Of a stretch of DNA of 64,000 nt, positions 55,278 to 64,000 are shown piece after piece. Source of the DNA: Marinobacter pelagius. GTDB lineage: Bacteria; Pseudomonadota; Gammaproteobacteria; Pseudomonadales; Oleiphilaceae. Each line of letters begins with the position of its first letter. Within the stretch, counting starts at the first letter, position 1. The DNA is taken from the NCBI RefSeq assembly GCF_003315345.1, contig NZ_QNRO01000003.1:176295-240294 (forward strand), in the 5' to 3' direction. The position numbers were made by a program, and so were the translations under genes. Below the pieces are notes generated by a model. It did not search any database and had not been told where the DNA came from. It saw only the letters and a program-made list of their open reading frames with translations.

Positions 55278-58016
55278 CTAGCGCCCCTGTTTTTTGAGCA
55301 GAATGACCGATATCAACGTCAGCACCGGCATGAAGGCCGCCAGGTTCAGCAGCGTCGGTTGAAGGTCGCTGAAGGAGAGCCCCTTGGTGAAGACCCCCCG
55401 GCTGACTTGAAGGAACCAGGTTGCCGGCCAGAACTGACCAATGATGGCTCCGACTCCTTCTTGGGAGGACACGGGCTCCGTCAGACCCGAAAACTGGACC
55501 GTGGGCAAGAGAGTTATGATCGCCGTCGCCGCGAGAGCGGCGATCTGGGTGGAGGCAAAGGCCGAAATCACTTGCCCAAGCCCCGTCGTTACAATGATAT
55601 ACAACAAGGCTCCGAGAGAAAGTGCCCACAGCCCGCCTTTAAGTGGTACCTCGAAAACCCATACCGCCAGCATGACCAGGCTGACATAACTGATCATACT
55701 GAACACGATATATGGGATCTGTTTCCCCAACAGAAATTCAAGACGCGTCACCGGGGTAACATAAAGATTAGTGATCGATCCCAGCTCTTTTTCGCGTACG
55801 ATGCCCAGAGCCATCAGGATGGATGGAATAAAGATGAGCAGGATGGGAATGACTGCCGGCACCATCGCGTCCAGACTCCGGAAATCCTGGTTGTATCGGT
55901 ACCGGACTTCTATAGAGACCCGGCTTAGTGTCGGGATCGTTCCATAGGTTCGCTTTACCAGTTCCTTAAAATAGCTGTAATGAATCCCCTCGACATAGCC
56001 TTTAATGGTCTCTCCTCGGAATGGCATCGCACCATCCACCCAAACGCCGATTTCCGTGTCCTGCCCGCGCTTCAGGTCCCGGCCATAGCCAGGAGGAATC
56101 ACGAGTGCCAAGCTCAACTCACCAGACCGCATCCTCTGTTCCAGTTCCGCCATGTCTGCGATGGGAGGTCGCTCGATAAAATACCGCGATCCTGAGAAGG
56201 CAGTGACGTAATCCCGGCTCTGAGGGGACTGATCCTGGTCCAGTACCGCAAAAGACAAATCTTCTACATCCAGGGTAATGCCGTAACCCAGAATCAGCAT
56301 CAGCAGGGCGGAGCCAATAAACGCAAACGCCATACGTATCGGATCCCGGATCAACTCCCGCGCCTCACGGTGCCCATAGGCCCACAGTCTCCGGACGCTG
56401 AACCATCGATAGTCAGGCTCGTTTTCGTGCTCATCGGTGAGCATAGCCCCACTGCCAATGTCATCAGTGCCAGTGGCCGCCTCAAGGGTTCGCATGAACG
56501 CCCCTTCAAGGGTTTGTTCGCCTGCCCGCCGAATCAGTACCTCTGGCTTGTCGGACGCCAGCACCTCACCAGCATGCATAAGGGAAATCCGGTCACATCG
56601 CTCCCCCTCATTCATAAAATGGGTAGAAATAAAAATGGTGACCCCGTCCTCGCGGGAGAGGCGGAACAGCAATGACCAGAACTGGTTCCGGGCGCCTGGG
56701 TCTACACCTGAAGTCGGTTCGTCGAGGATCAGCAAGTCAGGCCGGTGTACCACCGCCACGGCCAGTGAAAGCCGCTGTCGAACCCCCAGGGGCAGGTGAC
56801 TCGCCAGCTGATCCAATACCTCCGCAAGCCCGAATTCCGCCGCCAGATCATCTACCCGGACAGCGATCTGCTCCTCCGGAAGGTGGAACAAACGTGCGTG
56901 CAGTTCCAGGTTCTGCCTAACCGTCAGCTCGCCATACAAGGAGAACCCCTGCGACATATAACCAACACGCTGCCTTGTGCCCAGGTCCTTGGCATCCAGA
57001 GGCTTGCCAAAGAGTGAAACGTCACCTTCGGATGGTGGTAATAGCCCGGTCAACATTTTCATGGTTGTGGTCTTGCCACAGCCATTGGAGCCAAGGAAGC
57101 CGAATATCTCGCCTCGGGAAATCGAAAAACTAACGTCTTTTACCGCGGTGAAATCACCAAACCGGAGGGTCAGATGGTTTGCTTCTATGGCCGGAATGGT
57201 CCCGGTCTCCCGCGTTTCTGCGGCTGTGAGGGGAGGTTCCGCTTCCTTTTCGTTTCCGGCTTTATCGGGGCCTTTCCCCGACGACAGGACTATAAACGCT
57301 TCATCCAGCGTTCGGGTGCTGGTCCGCTCGCGTAACTCGTCCGGCGAGCCAGTTGCCAGAATAGCGCCGTCATCCATGGCCGCCAACCAGTCATACCGTT
57401 CCGCTTCTTCCATGTAAGCGGTAGCAACCAGGACACTCATGCCGGATTGTTGGGCGCGGATTCTGTCAATCAGGTCCCAGAAACGGGCACGGGACAGAGG
57501 GTCAACACCGGTGGTGGGTTCATCCAGTATTAGCAGGTCGGGTCTATGAATCAGAGCGCAACAGAGGCCAAGCTTCTGCTTCATGCCCCCCGACAATTTG
57601 CCTGCCGGCCGATCTCTGAACGGAAGCAACCCGGTTGCCTCCAGCAGCCGGTTAATCTGTTGCTTTCGTCTCTCTCCGGTCAGTCCAAAAAGATCGGCAA
57701 AGAAGCCGATATTCTCGTCAACAGTCAGAGTATGGTAGAGGTTACCGCCCAATCCCTGGGGCATGTAGGCAATGCGCGGCGCAAGCCGGTTGCGAAACTG
57801 CTGACGGCCTATATCCCCGCCAAGCACTTCTACGGACCCTGCTTGCAGTTTCCTGGCGCCGGCGATTAGCCCCAGGAGCGTGGATTTTCCTGCGCCATCC
57901 GGCCCAATGAGTCCGACCATGCACCCGGCAGGCATTTCGATACTGATATCGGTAAGTGCCTGACACTCGCCATAAACGTGGCTAACGCCCTCCAGCCGGG
58001 CAACCTGGTCAGTCAT
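55278..58016 (-). CDS. rbbA: Fused double-ATPase ABC transporter, RbbA-like
   Basis: A 912-residue protein, the same size as E. coli RbbA. Two ABC ATPase domains lie in the N-terminal 520 residues: Walker A GPDGAGKSTLL and GSNGCGKTTTM, signatures LSGGMKQKLG and LPLGVRQRLS, and Walker B LLILDEPTTGVDP and LLILDEPTSGVDP. The second signature is LPLGV rather than LSGG, a degenerate form. The rest is an ABC-2 permease with one helix, a large loop and five helices (GIVREKELGSITNLYVTPVTRLEFLLGKQIPY). RbbA was described as a ribosome-bound ATPase, but the operon with an HlyD adaptor and YhhJ argues for export. Confidence 0.87.
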   Translation of the reverse strand: MTDQVARLEGVSHVYGECQALTDISIEMPAGCMVGLIGPDGAGKSTLLGLIAGARKLQAGSVEVLGGDIGRQQFRNRLAPRIAYMPQGLGGNLYHTLTVDENIGFFADLFGLTGERRKQQINRLLEATGLLPFRDRPAGKLSGGMKQKLGLCCALIHRPDLLILDEPTTGVDPLSRARFWDLIDRIRAQQSGMSVLVATAYMEEAERYDWLAAMDDGAILATGSPDELRERTSTRTLDEAFIVLSSGKGPDKAGNEKEAEPPLTAAETRETGTIPAIEANHLTLRFGDFTAVKDVSFSISRGEIFGFLGSNGCGKTTTMKMLTGLLPPSEGDVSLFGKPLDAKDLGTRQRVGYMSQGFSLYGELTVRQNLELHARLFHLPEEQIAVRVDDLAAEFGLAEVLDQLASHLPLGVRQRLSLAVAVVHRPDLLILDEPTSGVDPGARNQFWSLLFRLSREDGVTIFISTHFMNEGERCDRISLMHAGEVLASDKPEVLIRRAGEQTLEGAFMRTLEAATGTDDIGSGAMLTDEHENEPDYRWFSVRRLWAYGHREARELIRDPIRMAFAFIGSALLMLILGYGITLDVEDLSFAVLDQDQSPQSRDYVTAFSGSRYFIERPPIADMAELEQRMRSGELSLALVIPPGYGRDLKRGQDTEIGVWVDGAMPFRGETIKGYVEGIHYSYFKELVKRTYGTIPTLSRVSIEVRYRYNQDFRSLDAMVPAVIPILLIFIPSILMALGIVREKELGSITNLYVTPVTRLEFLLGKQIPYIVFSMISYVSLVMLAVWVFEVPLKGGLWALSLGALLYIIVTTGLGQVISAFASTQIAALAATAIITLLPTVQFSGLTEPVSSQEGVGAIIGQFWPATWFLQVSRGVFTKGLSFSDLQPTLLNLAAFMPVLTLISVILLKKQGR

Positions 58017-59010
58017 CGGGCAAGGCTACCTGTAAATGGTCGGGCCAGCCCTGGCTTTCGTCGAGCAGGACATAGGCGACGCCAGGCACGCCTGTCTTCA
58101 CCCGATCGCGGTAGGCTTTCAGAAGGTCCGCATCAATTCGGATTCTGATCCGAAACATCAACTTCTCACGCTCACTTCGGGTCTCAACGGCTTTTGGCGT
58201 AAACTGCGCCTCCGCAGCAACAAAGCTTACCTCTGCGGGGATCACATAATCGGGTAGGGCATCGAGTACAATCCGTGCTTCAGAGCCTACCCTGACTTTG
58301 CCAGCCTGCGATGTGGGTAGGAAAATGGTCATGTAGACATCGGTCACATCCAGCACCGTTGCAATTTTGCCCCCTGCGGCAAGGACTTCGCCAGGCTCGG
58401 CCAGTCGATACAGCACACGTCCACCTACCGGGCTCTTTAGGTGGCTGTCATCAATGGTCGACTGAATCTCACGAATACTGGCTCGCGCCGCCTCAATTCC
58501 TGAAGTGGCAGACGCAACCTGCACCTTGGCAGCCTGCAGGGCTGCAGCCGCTGTCTCGGCCTTTGTTTGTGCCTGATCAAACTGTTCCCGGGAAACATGC
58601 CCTTTGTCCATAAGGCTCTCGAAGCGAGCCAACTCAGCCCTTGCCAGACGCAGTTCACTTTCCCGTTGTTTTACAATAGCCTCCGCCAAGCGTTTACTGG
58701 CCCGGGCCTGGTTCAGGTTTGCCTCAGCGGCAGCCAATCTGGCTTCCAGTTCATCGGTATCCATCTTCGCTACTGGATGCCCCGCCTCGATCAAGTCACC
58801 TTCCGCAACGGAGAAGCTTTCCAGCCGGCCGGGAATGCGGGTGGCAATGTCGACCTCAGTGGCTTCGATACGCCCATTACCAGAGGCAATATGCTCGGAC
58901 AGCGCAGCATCGTCGGTCATCACCCGCCAGACAATGGCGGCCACAATGGCTATCAAAAGACACAGTGCTACAAGGCTTTTCAGGCCAAAGCGGGTTTTAG
59001 AATCAGGCAT
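58009..59010 (-). CDS. yhiI: HlyD/YhiI-type membrane-fusion protein
   Basis: A 333-residue adaptor. One N-terminal helix (LKSLVALCLLIAIVAAIVWRV), lipoyl halves (ATEVDIATRIPGRLESFSVAEGDLIEAGHPVAKMD and SPVGGRVLYRLAEPGEVLAAGGKIATVLD) and a coiled hairpin (about 90-185, Ala/Glu/Arg-rich) are visible. It links the inner-membrane ABC complex to an outer-membrane channel. It overlaps rbbA by eight bases and is the first gene of the operon. Confidence 0.88.
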   Translation of the reverse strand: MPDSKTRFGLKSLVALCLLIAIVAAIVWRVMTDDAALSEHIASGNGRIEATEVDIATRIPGRLESFSVAEGDLIEAGHPVAKMDTDELEARLAAAEANLNQARASKRLAEAIVKQRESELRLARAELARFESLMDKGHVSREQFDQAQTKAETAAAALQAAKVQVASATSGIEAARASIREIQSTIDDSHLKSPVGGRVLYRLAEPGEVLAAGGKIATVLDVTDVYMTIFLPTSQAGKVRVGSEARIVLDALPDYVIPAEVSFVAAEAQFTPKAVETRSEREKLMFRIRIRIDADLLKAYRDRVKTGVPGVAYVLLDESQGWPDHLQVALPDD

Positions 59011-59101
59011 GAATCTTCCCAGGTCATAGTGGTTTCAGTATAGGAGTCTTCTAAGGAGCTGAAATCGGCGAATCGGAGCACATCTTTCATTTAACTTGAG
59101 C

Positions 59102-59141
59102 CTTTTCCTGCCACGATTCTACTGGCAGCTAGGAGGAAAAG
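59102..59141 (-). terminator. Stem-loop downstream of the arc operon
   Basis: CTTTTCCT/AGGAAAAG (59102-59109, 59134-59141) encloses CTGCCA/TGGCAG (59108-59113, 59123-59128), so the two stems compete at the overlap. It lies about 37 bases after the arcC stop on the minus strand and could end that operon; no T-run follows. Confidence 0.45.
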
Positions 59142-59177
59142 ACCTCCGGGGTTCGTCCCACCTGGCCCATCACAGTC

Positions 59178-60107
59178 TCATGATTCTGGCGAACGGACTA
59201 AACTGGCTGACACGCGAGTACCTTTACATCCTTTCAGTATGGCCACGGCGTCCTGCAGCCGACCAATGCCGCTGAACCCGCCGTCCTGGGCAAAATCGCA
59301 GGCGGCCTGCAGTTTCGGGCACATGGAGCCGGCCGGCATATCCAGTGCCCGTGCCTCGGCCACTGTCAGTTCGGAAAGCGGAGTCGACTGGTCAGTGCCG
59401 AAATCCCGGTAGACAGCATCCACATCGGTTAGCAGGAGCAGCGCATCAGCTCCCAGTTGCCTGGCCAGTAACGCACTGGCGGCATCTTTGTCGATGACCG
59501 CTTCAATACCCACCATACTGCCGTCTTCCCGACGCAACACCGGTATTCCACCACCGCCGGCACACACCACAACCACGCCCTGACCGAGCAATAATTTCAG
59601 CACGCGCATGTCCGGTATTTCCAGAGGTTTCGGGGAGGGCACCACCCGGCGCCATTTGTCACCATCCGGCGCAATACTCCAGCCTGCACCTGCTGCCCGA
59701 CGCTCAGCCTCGTCGCGGTCATAAACGGGCCCCACAAACTTGGTCGGTTTTTCGAAAGCGGGGTCCTTGGGGTCTACTACGACTTGTGTCAGCAGCGTCG
59801 CCACCGGCCGGTCATGGCCGAGGGCATTTTCCAGTTCCTGCTCGATCATATATCCGATCATGCCCTCGGTTTCTGCACCCAGGACATCAAGCGGGTAGGC
59901 CTCATCCGGCTTGTAGGACGCGCCCTGTAAAGCCAGTAAACCCACCTGTGGACCGTTGCCATGGGTGACAACCAGATCGTGGCCCGCACGGACAATGCCT
60001 GCCAACGAAAGTGCCGCGGTTTTCACGTTTTTGCGCTGAATTTCGGCCGTCAGCGGCTCTCCGCGTTTCAGGAGGGCGTTTCCCCCCAACGCTGCCACAA
60101 CCAGCAT
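59178..60107 (-). CDS. arcC: Carbamate kinase
   Basis: A 309-residue carbamate kinase. Start ATG 60107 has GGAGG five bases upstream; an upstream open frame is not needed. Motifs are VVAALGGNALLKRGEPLTAE, VVTHGNGPQVG, the VVCAGGGGIPV loop and VIDKDAASALLARQLGADALLLLTDVDAVY. It makes ATP from carbamoyl phosphate and ADP, the energy-yielding step of the arginine deiminase pathway. It starts two bases after the arcB stop. Confidence 0.94.
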   Translation of the reverse strand: MLVVAALGGNALLKRGEPLTAEIQRKNVKTAALSLAGIVRAGHDLVVTHGNGPQVGLLALQGASYKPDEAYPLDVLGAETEGMIGYMIEQELENALGHDRPVATLLTQVVVDPKDPAFEKPTKFVGPVYDRDEAERRAAGAGWSIAPDGDKWRRVVPSPKPLEIPDMRVLKLLLGQGVVVVCAGGGGIPVLRREDGSMVGIEAVIDKDAASALLARQLGADALLLLTDVDAVYRDFGTDQSTPLSELTVAEARALDMPAGSMCPKLQAACDFAQDGGFSGIGRLQDAVAILKGCKGTRVSASLVRSPES

Positions 60108-60108
60108 G

Positions 60109-61110
60109 TCAGCCTCCCAGGGTCGCCACGAGTACGGCCTTGATGGTGTGCATGCGATTCTCCGCCTGATCGAATACAATCGAAGCGGGGCTTTCGAAGA
60201 CCTCTTCAGTCACCTCCATGGCGTCGATGCCATAGGTCTCCTGAATTTCCTTTCCCACAACGGTTTCGGTGTTGTGGAAGGCCGGCAGACAGTGCATGAA
60301 ACGCGCCCGCGGATTGCCGGTTTTGGCCATCAACGCCGCATTCACCTGGTAAGGCATCAGCAGTTTGATCCGTTCGGCCCATTTTTCCTTTGGCTCACCC
60401 ATCGAGACCCAGACATCGGTATACACGAAATCGACACCGGCCACGGCGGCATCGATGTCATCGGTGATCGTGATGCGCGCTCCCGTTTCAGCCGCCAAGG
60501 CCTGCGCCTCATCCTGCACCTGCTGATTCGGCCAGCAGGCCTTCGGTGCGCACAAGCGCACGTCCATGCCCATTTTGGCGCCGCCGATGAGCAGACTGTC
60601 GCCCATGTTGTTGGCGGCATCGCCGATGAACACGTAGGCCACATCCCGCAGCGGCTTTTCCACATGCTCCTGCATGGTCAGGAAATCCGCCAGTATCTGG
60701 GTCGGGTGAAATTCATTGGTAAGCCCGTTGTAGACCGGCACGCCGGCGTACTGAGCCAGCTCCTCCACAACCGATTGTCCGAACCCCCGGTACTCAATGG
60801 CATCGTAAACCCGGCCAAGAACCCGGGCGGTGTCTTTCACTGATTCCTTGTGGCCAATGTGGGTTCCGGTCGGCCCCAGGTAAGTTACCCGCGCCCCTTG
60901 GTCGAAGGCAGCAACTTCAAACCCGACCCGGGTCCGCGTGGAATTCTTCTCGAAGATCAGAGCGATGTCCTTGCCCTCGAGCTTGGGCACTTCGGTGCCC
61001 GCGTACTTGGCCGTCTTCAGATCCGCAGACAGCTTCAGTAAAAAAGCGATTTCCCTGGGACTGAAATCCCGCAGGGTAAGAAAATGTCGGTTCTTAAGAT
61101 TGAATGCCAT
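60109..61110 (-). CDS. arcB: Ornithine carbamoyltransferase, catabolic
   Basis: A 333-residue transcarbamylase. The carbamoyl-phosphate motif [21 protein letters not shown], the [13 protein letters not shown] segment and HCLPAFHN with the conserved Cys are present. In this operon it splits citrulline to ornithine and carbamoyl phosphate. Biosynthetic ArgF enzymes have the same motifs; the position between arcA and arcC indicates the catabolic role. Confidence 0.93.
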   Translation of the reverse strand: MAFNLKNRHFLTLRDFSPREIAFLLKLSADLKTAKYAGTEVPKLEGKDIALIFEKNSTRTRVGFEVAAFDQGARVTYLGPTGTHIGHKESVKDTARVLGRVYDAIEYRGFGQSVVEELAQYAGVPVYNGLTNEFHPTQILADFLTMQEHVEKPLRDVAYVFIGDAANNMGDSLLIGGAKMGMDVRLCAPKACWPNQQVQDEAQALAAETGARITITDDIDAAVAGVDFVYTDVWVSMGEPKEKWAERIKLLMPYQVNAALMAKTGNPRARFMHCLPAFHNTETVVGKEIQETYGIDAMEVTEEVFESPASIVFDQAENRMHTIKAVLVATLGG

Positions 61111-61128
61111 AACGTTTCTCCCTGGCTC

Positions 61129-62358
61129 TCAGATCGCGTCCCGGATGGTCGGGCAACTCATGCACCGACCCCCGCCCCGGCCACGACCCAGCTCGGCACC
61201 GGGTATGGCCAGAACTTCGATGCCCGCCGCCGAGAGCGCCGCGTTGGTATCGTCGTTGCGGTCATAACCGACAACCACACCCGGGCTCAGGGCCAGCACA
61301 TTGTTGCCGTCGTTCCACTGTTCGCGCTCACGTTCTTCCGGGGTATCGCCCCCCGTTGCCACAACTTCCAGAGCCGGGTAGCCGAGGATCTCCGCAACTA
61401 CCTCAAACAGATGCCGGGAGTCCTGGCTGAAGGCCAGTGTTTTACCGCCCTCGCCGGGACGCAGGTCGTAGCAGATCACAGCATCGGCCACTTCCTTGAA
61501 GGCGGTGACCACGTTGCCGCCACAGAACGTAAACACGGTATCCAGGTGCATGGCAGAACGGCTTTTGGGCAGCTGGCAGGCGATTACACGATCCACCATT
61601 CCGCCATCGAAGAGTGCTTTTGACAGTTGCCCGATGGCCTGGGGCGAGGATCGTTCACCCATACCCACCAGCACGGTGCGATTCCCAAGGGGCATCACGT
61701 CGCCGCCCTCAAGAGTGGCCAGGCCATGGTCTTCCAGAGGATCGCCCCAGTGCACGTTCACCTTGCCGGCAAACTTCGGATGGAACTTGTAGATGGCGGC
61801 CATCAGCAGGGTCTCCGGCTTGCGGGCAGTCCAATACATCGGGTTGAGAGTCACCCCGCCATACACCCAGGCGCTGTTGTCCCGGGTGAACAGGAAGTTG
61901 GGCAGCGGCGGCAACACAAACCCGAAACGTCCCAGATGGTTGCCGAACAGACCGACCGGATCAAAAGGAAGATCCCCTACTTCCAGACCACCAATCAGGA
62001 ATTCGGCCAGTGCCTTTTCGGGCAACTCATCCATCCAGGCCCGCAGATCCGACACCATGCCAACGCCAATGTGGTTCCAGTTGATCCGATGGTCGAGAAT
62101 CCAGGCCCTACCCTCAGGAATGGCCAGAGTTTCCGCCAGTAACTCGTTGACGTCCAGAACCTCCACGCCCCGACCACGCATCACACTGGCAAACAAGTCA
62201 TGATCTTTCTGGGCCTGCTTGACCCAGAAGACATCATCGAACAACAGGGCATCGCAGTTGGACGGCGTCAGGCGCCGGTGAGCCAGTCCCGGCCGGCAGA
62301 TGATGACCTGGCGCAGGGTCCCGGTTTCAGAGTGCACTCCAAGTGTTTGTTCAGACAT
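61129..62358 (-). CDS. arcA: Arginine deiminase
   Basis: A 409-residue deiminase. Motifs include [20 protein letters not shown], the HLDTVFTFC segment with the catalytic His, and the C-terminal [15 protein letters not shown] carrying the nucleophilic Cys399. It hydrolyses arginine to citrulline and ammonia. It lies 18 bases before arcB and 36 bases after the transporter gene. The full length and C-terminal signature are those of bacterial ArcA. Confidence 0.95.
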   Translation of the reverse strand: MSEQTLGVHSETGTLRQVIICRPGLAHRRLTPSNCDALLFDDVFWVKQAQKDHDLFASVMRGRGVEVLDVNELLAETLAIPEGRAWILDHRINWNHIGVGMVSDLRAWMDELPEKALAEFLIGGLEVGDLPFDPVGLFGNHLGRFGFVLPPLPNFLFTRDNSAWVYGGVTLNPMYWTARKPETLLMAAIYKFHPKFAGKVNVHWGDPLEDHGLATLEGGDVMPLGNRTVLVGMGERSSPQAIGQLSKALFDGGMVDRVIACQLPKSRSAMHLDTVFTFCGGNVVTAFKEVADAVICYDLRPGEGGKTLAFSQDSRHLFEVVAEILGYPALEVVATGGDTPEEREREQWNDGNNVLALSPGVVVGYDRNDDTNAALSAAGIEVLAIPGAELGRGRGGGRCMSCPTIRDAI

Positions 62359-62394
62359 GACAAAACTCCTTTTGCCGAATGCTTAAAGCGGGGT

Positions 62395-63843
62395 TCACAA
62401 GAGTGTGCCGACGCTGATGACCACGGTGATAAACACAGTCAGAATAAGCAGCAAGGGCCAGATAAAGGCCAGCCAGCGATCGTAGGACACCCGCGCGATG
62501 GCAAGCCCCCCAACCACGACCGCAAAGGTGGGATTGATCAGGTTCACCAGGCCGTTAGCGGACTGGTAAGCGGTCACCACCAGGTCCCGTCCGACGTTGG
62601 CAAAATCCGCCAGCGGCGCAAGGATCGGCATGGACAGCACAGCTAGCCCTGAGGACGAGGGCACGAAGAAGCTCATGCCAACCTCGATCCAGAACATCAG
62701 GTTGATGAATGCCAGTTCCGGAAGCCCGCCCAGCGAGGTTTCGGCGCTGTGGAGGATGGTATCGGCAATCATGCCCTGTTCCATGATCACCACGATGCCA
62801 CGGGCCAGGCCAACCACCAGGGCAACCCCGAGCAAATCCCGAGCGCCATCGACGAAACTGCCGGTGAGTTTCTTCTCACCCAGTCGTGCGATGATACCGA
62901 TCACAATGGCTGCACCGAAGAACAGGGAGCCCATCTGCGCCATCCACCAGCCCTGGGATGACACGCCCCAGATCATCACGGCAAACGTCAGGGCGAAAAT
63001 GACCAGGGCAATAATCTGCGTGGCTGTCAGGCTGGCACTGTGGATTTCGCCATCATCGTCCTGCATAAACAGCTTCTTGTGCGCGGCCCACTGTTTTGCC
63101 ACTACAGACCGTGACGGATCGGCCTTCACTCGGTAGGCATATCGCATAACATAGCCTATACAGATCAACAGACCGCCGATCAGCAGAATAAAACGCAGTA
63201 CAATGCCGTCCGTAAACGGAATACCTGCCGCATTCGCTGCAATCACAGTGGCGAACGGGTTAATGGTGGAACCCAGTACACCAATCCCGGCGCCGATCAG
63301 GATAATGGCGACACCCGTCACCGCGTCGTATCCGGCGGCGAGTATTACCGGGATCAGAATGGCGTAAAACGCCAGGGTTTCCTCTGCCATTCCATAGGTC
63401 GTACCGCCGAGGGCAAACAACGTCATCAAGATGGGAATCATCCAGATTTCATGGCCTTTCAGGTGCCGCATCGCGCTGCGGATGCCAGTATCTATCGCAC
63501 CAGTGGCGTTCATGATGCCGAGGAAACCGCCCAGGAACAATATGAACATGGCGACATCGATGGCATTGGCAACATAACTGTCGGGATCGTAGAAGCCAGC
63601 TGTCGGTGCCAGCAGAACATCAAAGAACCCCTGCGGATTCGGATCGACGGTCTGGTATGTGCCCGGAACCGCCACTTCTCGCCCGACCTCTTCATTCATG
63701 GCACGCTCATACTGCCCGGCCGGGATAACCCAGGTCAGCGCGGCCACAAGAATAATCAGGCCAAAAAGAATGGTGTAGGCGGTGGGGAATCGGGAAGCGA
63801 GGTCGTTTTCGGGATTTTCTGGCAACTTTTCGTCTTCAGTCAC
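62395..63843 (-). CDS. arcD: Arginine/ornithine antiporter, YfcC-type
   Basis: A 482-residue membrane protein with about 12-13 helices of the YfcC/DcuC-like (C4-dicarboxylate anaerobic carrier) family: FPTAYTILFGLIILVAALTWVIPAGQYER, LGGTTYGMAEETLAFYAILIPVILAAGYDAVTGVAIILIGAGIGVLGSTINPFATVIAANAAGIPFTDGIVLR and PSSSGLAVLSMPILAPLADF. The start is GTG 63843 with AAGGAG seven bases upstream. Being the first gene of the arc operon, it is expected to exchange arginine and ornithine. Sequence alone fixes the family, not the substrate; the true ArcD (APA family) is different. Confidence 0.82.
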   Translation of the reverse strand: MTEDEKLPENPENDLASRFPTAYTILFGLIILVAALTWVIPAGQYERAMNEEVGREVAVPGTYQTVDPNPQGFFDVLLAPTAGFYDPDSYVANAIDVAMFILFLGGFLGIMNATGAIDTGIRSAMRHLKGHEIWMIPILMTLFALGGTTYGMAEETLAFYAILIPVILAAGYDAVTGVAIILIGAGIGVLGSTINPFATVIAANAAGIPFTDGIVLRFILLIGGLLICIGYVMRYAYRVKADPSRSVVAKQWAAHKKLFMQDDDGEIHSASLTATQIIALVIFALTFAVMIWGVSSQGWWMAQMGSLFFGAAIVIGIIARLGEKKLTGSFVDGARDLLGVALVVGLARGIVVIMEQGMIADTILHSAETSLGGLPELAFINLMFWIEVGMSFFVPSSSGLAVLSMPILAPLADFANVGRDLVVTAYQSANGLVNLINPTFAVVVGGLAIARVSYDRWLAFIWPLLLILTVFITVVISVGTLL

Positions 63844-64000
63844 GATGCGTCTCCTTTCCGGGTATCCGGAATTTCTGGTTGATAAAATGCCAAAGATGTA
63901 AAGAAGAAAATCTTTCTCAGCGGATTATCTGATTGATCCTCTTCAGCCTACTCTACTGCCAATTTTCTGTTTCCACCTTCGCCTGAGTCTTCATAGCGAT
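63844..64000 (-). promoter_or_regulatory. Promoter region of the arc operon
   Basis: The last 157 bases hold the upstream region of arcD. arc operons are usually activated by ANR/FNR through TTGAT-N4-ATCAA; here only single half sites TTGAT are seen (63879-63883 and 63933-63937), so a full ANR box is either degenerate or outside the window. No gene was recognised. Confidence 0.35.

Noticed and set aside
55276..55629. A longer N-terminus for the YhhJ-like permease.
   Set aside because: The extension overlaps the end of the rbbA frame and has no membrane or family character; the GTG at 55275 starts a normal permease sequence.
63844..64000. Full ANR/FNR box upstream of arcD.
   Set aside because: Only isolated TTGAT half sites exist; no TTGAT-N4-ATCAA pair can be drawn.

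Overview
The window looks like chromosomal DNA of a moderately GC-rich, probably marine gammaproteobacterium, most plausibly Marinobacter or a close relative. This is inferred from gene content and order: an atpIBEFHAGDC operon followed by glmU and glmS, an mnmG-rsmG-parA-parB block, and a stand-alone ectoine hydroxylase. No rRNA or tRNA gene, CRISPR array or intact insertion sequence was seen. Most genes from about 4.6 to 42.8 kb lie on the minus strand.

Layout. 1-4.6 kb (+): the end of an alicyclic-acid degradation operon (acyl-CoA ligase cut by the window edge, badH, badI, aliB-like dehydrogenase, badR-like MarR regulator), closed by a clear terminator. 4.6-8.6 kb (-): a four-gene envelope and c-di-GMP signalling operon made of a cysteine-free molybdopterin-fold protein, a GGDEF(degenerate)-EAL phosphodiesterase, a PhnD-like periplasmic binding protein and an output-less HAMP protein. 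8.9-18.0 kb (-): a large catabolic operon with a YcsI/DUF1445 protein, a TRAP transporter, a DUF2848 protein, an amidase, an unknown membrane protein and the three 5-oxoprolinase subunits PxpA, PxpB and PxpC. A LysR regulator lies immediately upstream, with a strongly palindromic region between. 19.1-22.1 kb (-): a polar amino acid ABC transporter.

22.5-37.5 kb (-): housekeeping genes for amino-sugar synthesis (glmS, glmU), the F1Fo ATP synthase, chromosome partitioning (parAB) and ribosome/tRNA modification (rsmG, mnmG). The 387-bp gap upstream of mnmG holds DnaA-box-like sequences beside an AT-rich stretch and may be part of a replication origin. 37.9-42.8 kb (-): an RND efflux operon led by a DUF3833 lipoprotein.

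43.0-51.5 kb: a DmdC-type acyl-CoA dehydrogenase (+), ectD (+), a DUF2959 lipoprotein (-), and a Gld-type ABC operon (+) in which the permease and GldG-like parts are fused, followed by a DUF4340 protein. 51.6-54.1 kb (-): a small accessory region with an XRE regulator, a MarR-like regulator and an LpxR-family outer-membrane protein, with a 13-bp sequence repeated around the regulators. 54.2-59.0 kb (-): an HlyD-RbbA-YhhJ-type exporter operon. 59.2-63.8 kb (-): an arginine deiminase operon arcD-arcA-arcB-arcC.

All functions are assigned by reading the translated sequences and recalling family motifs; no database search was possible.
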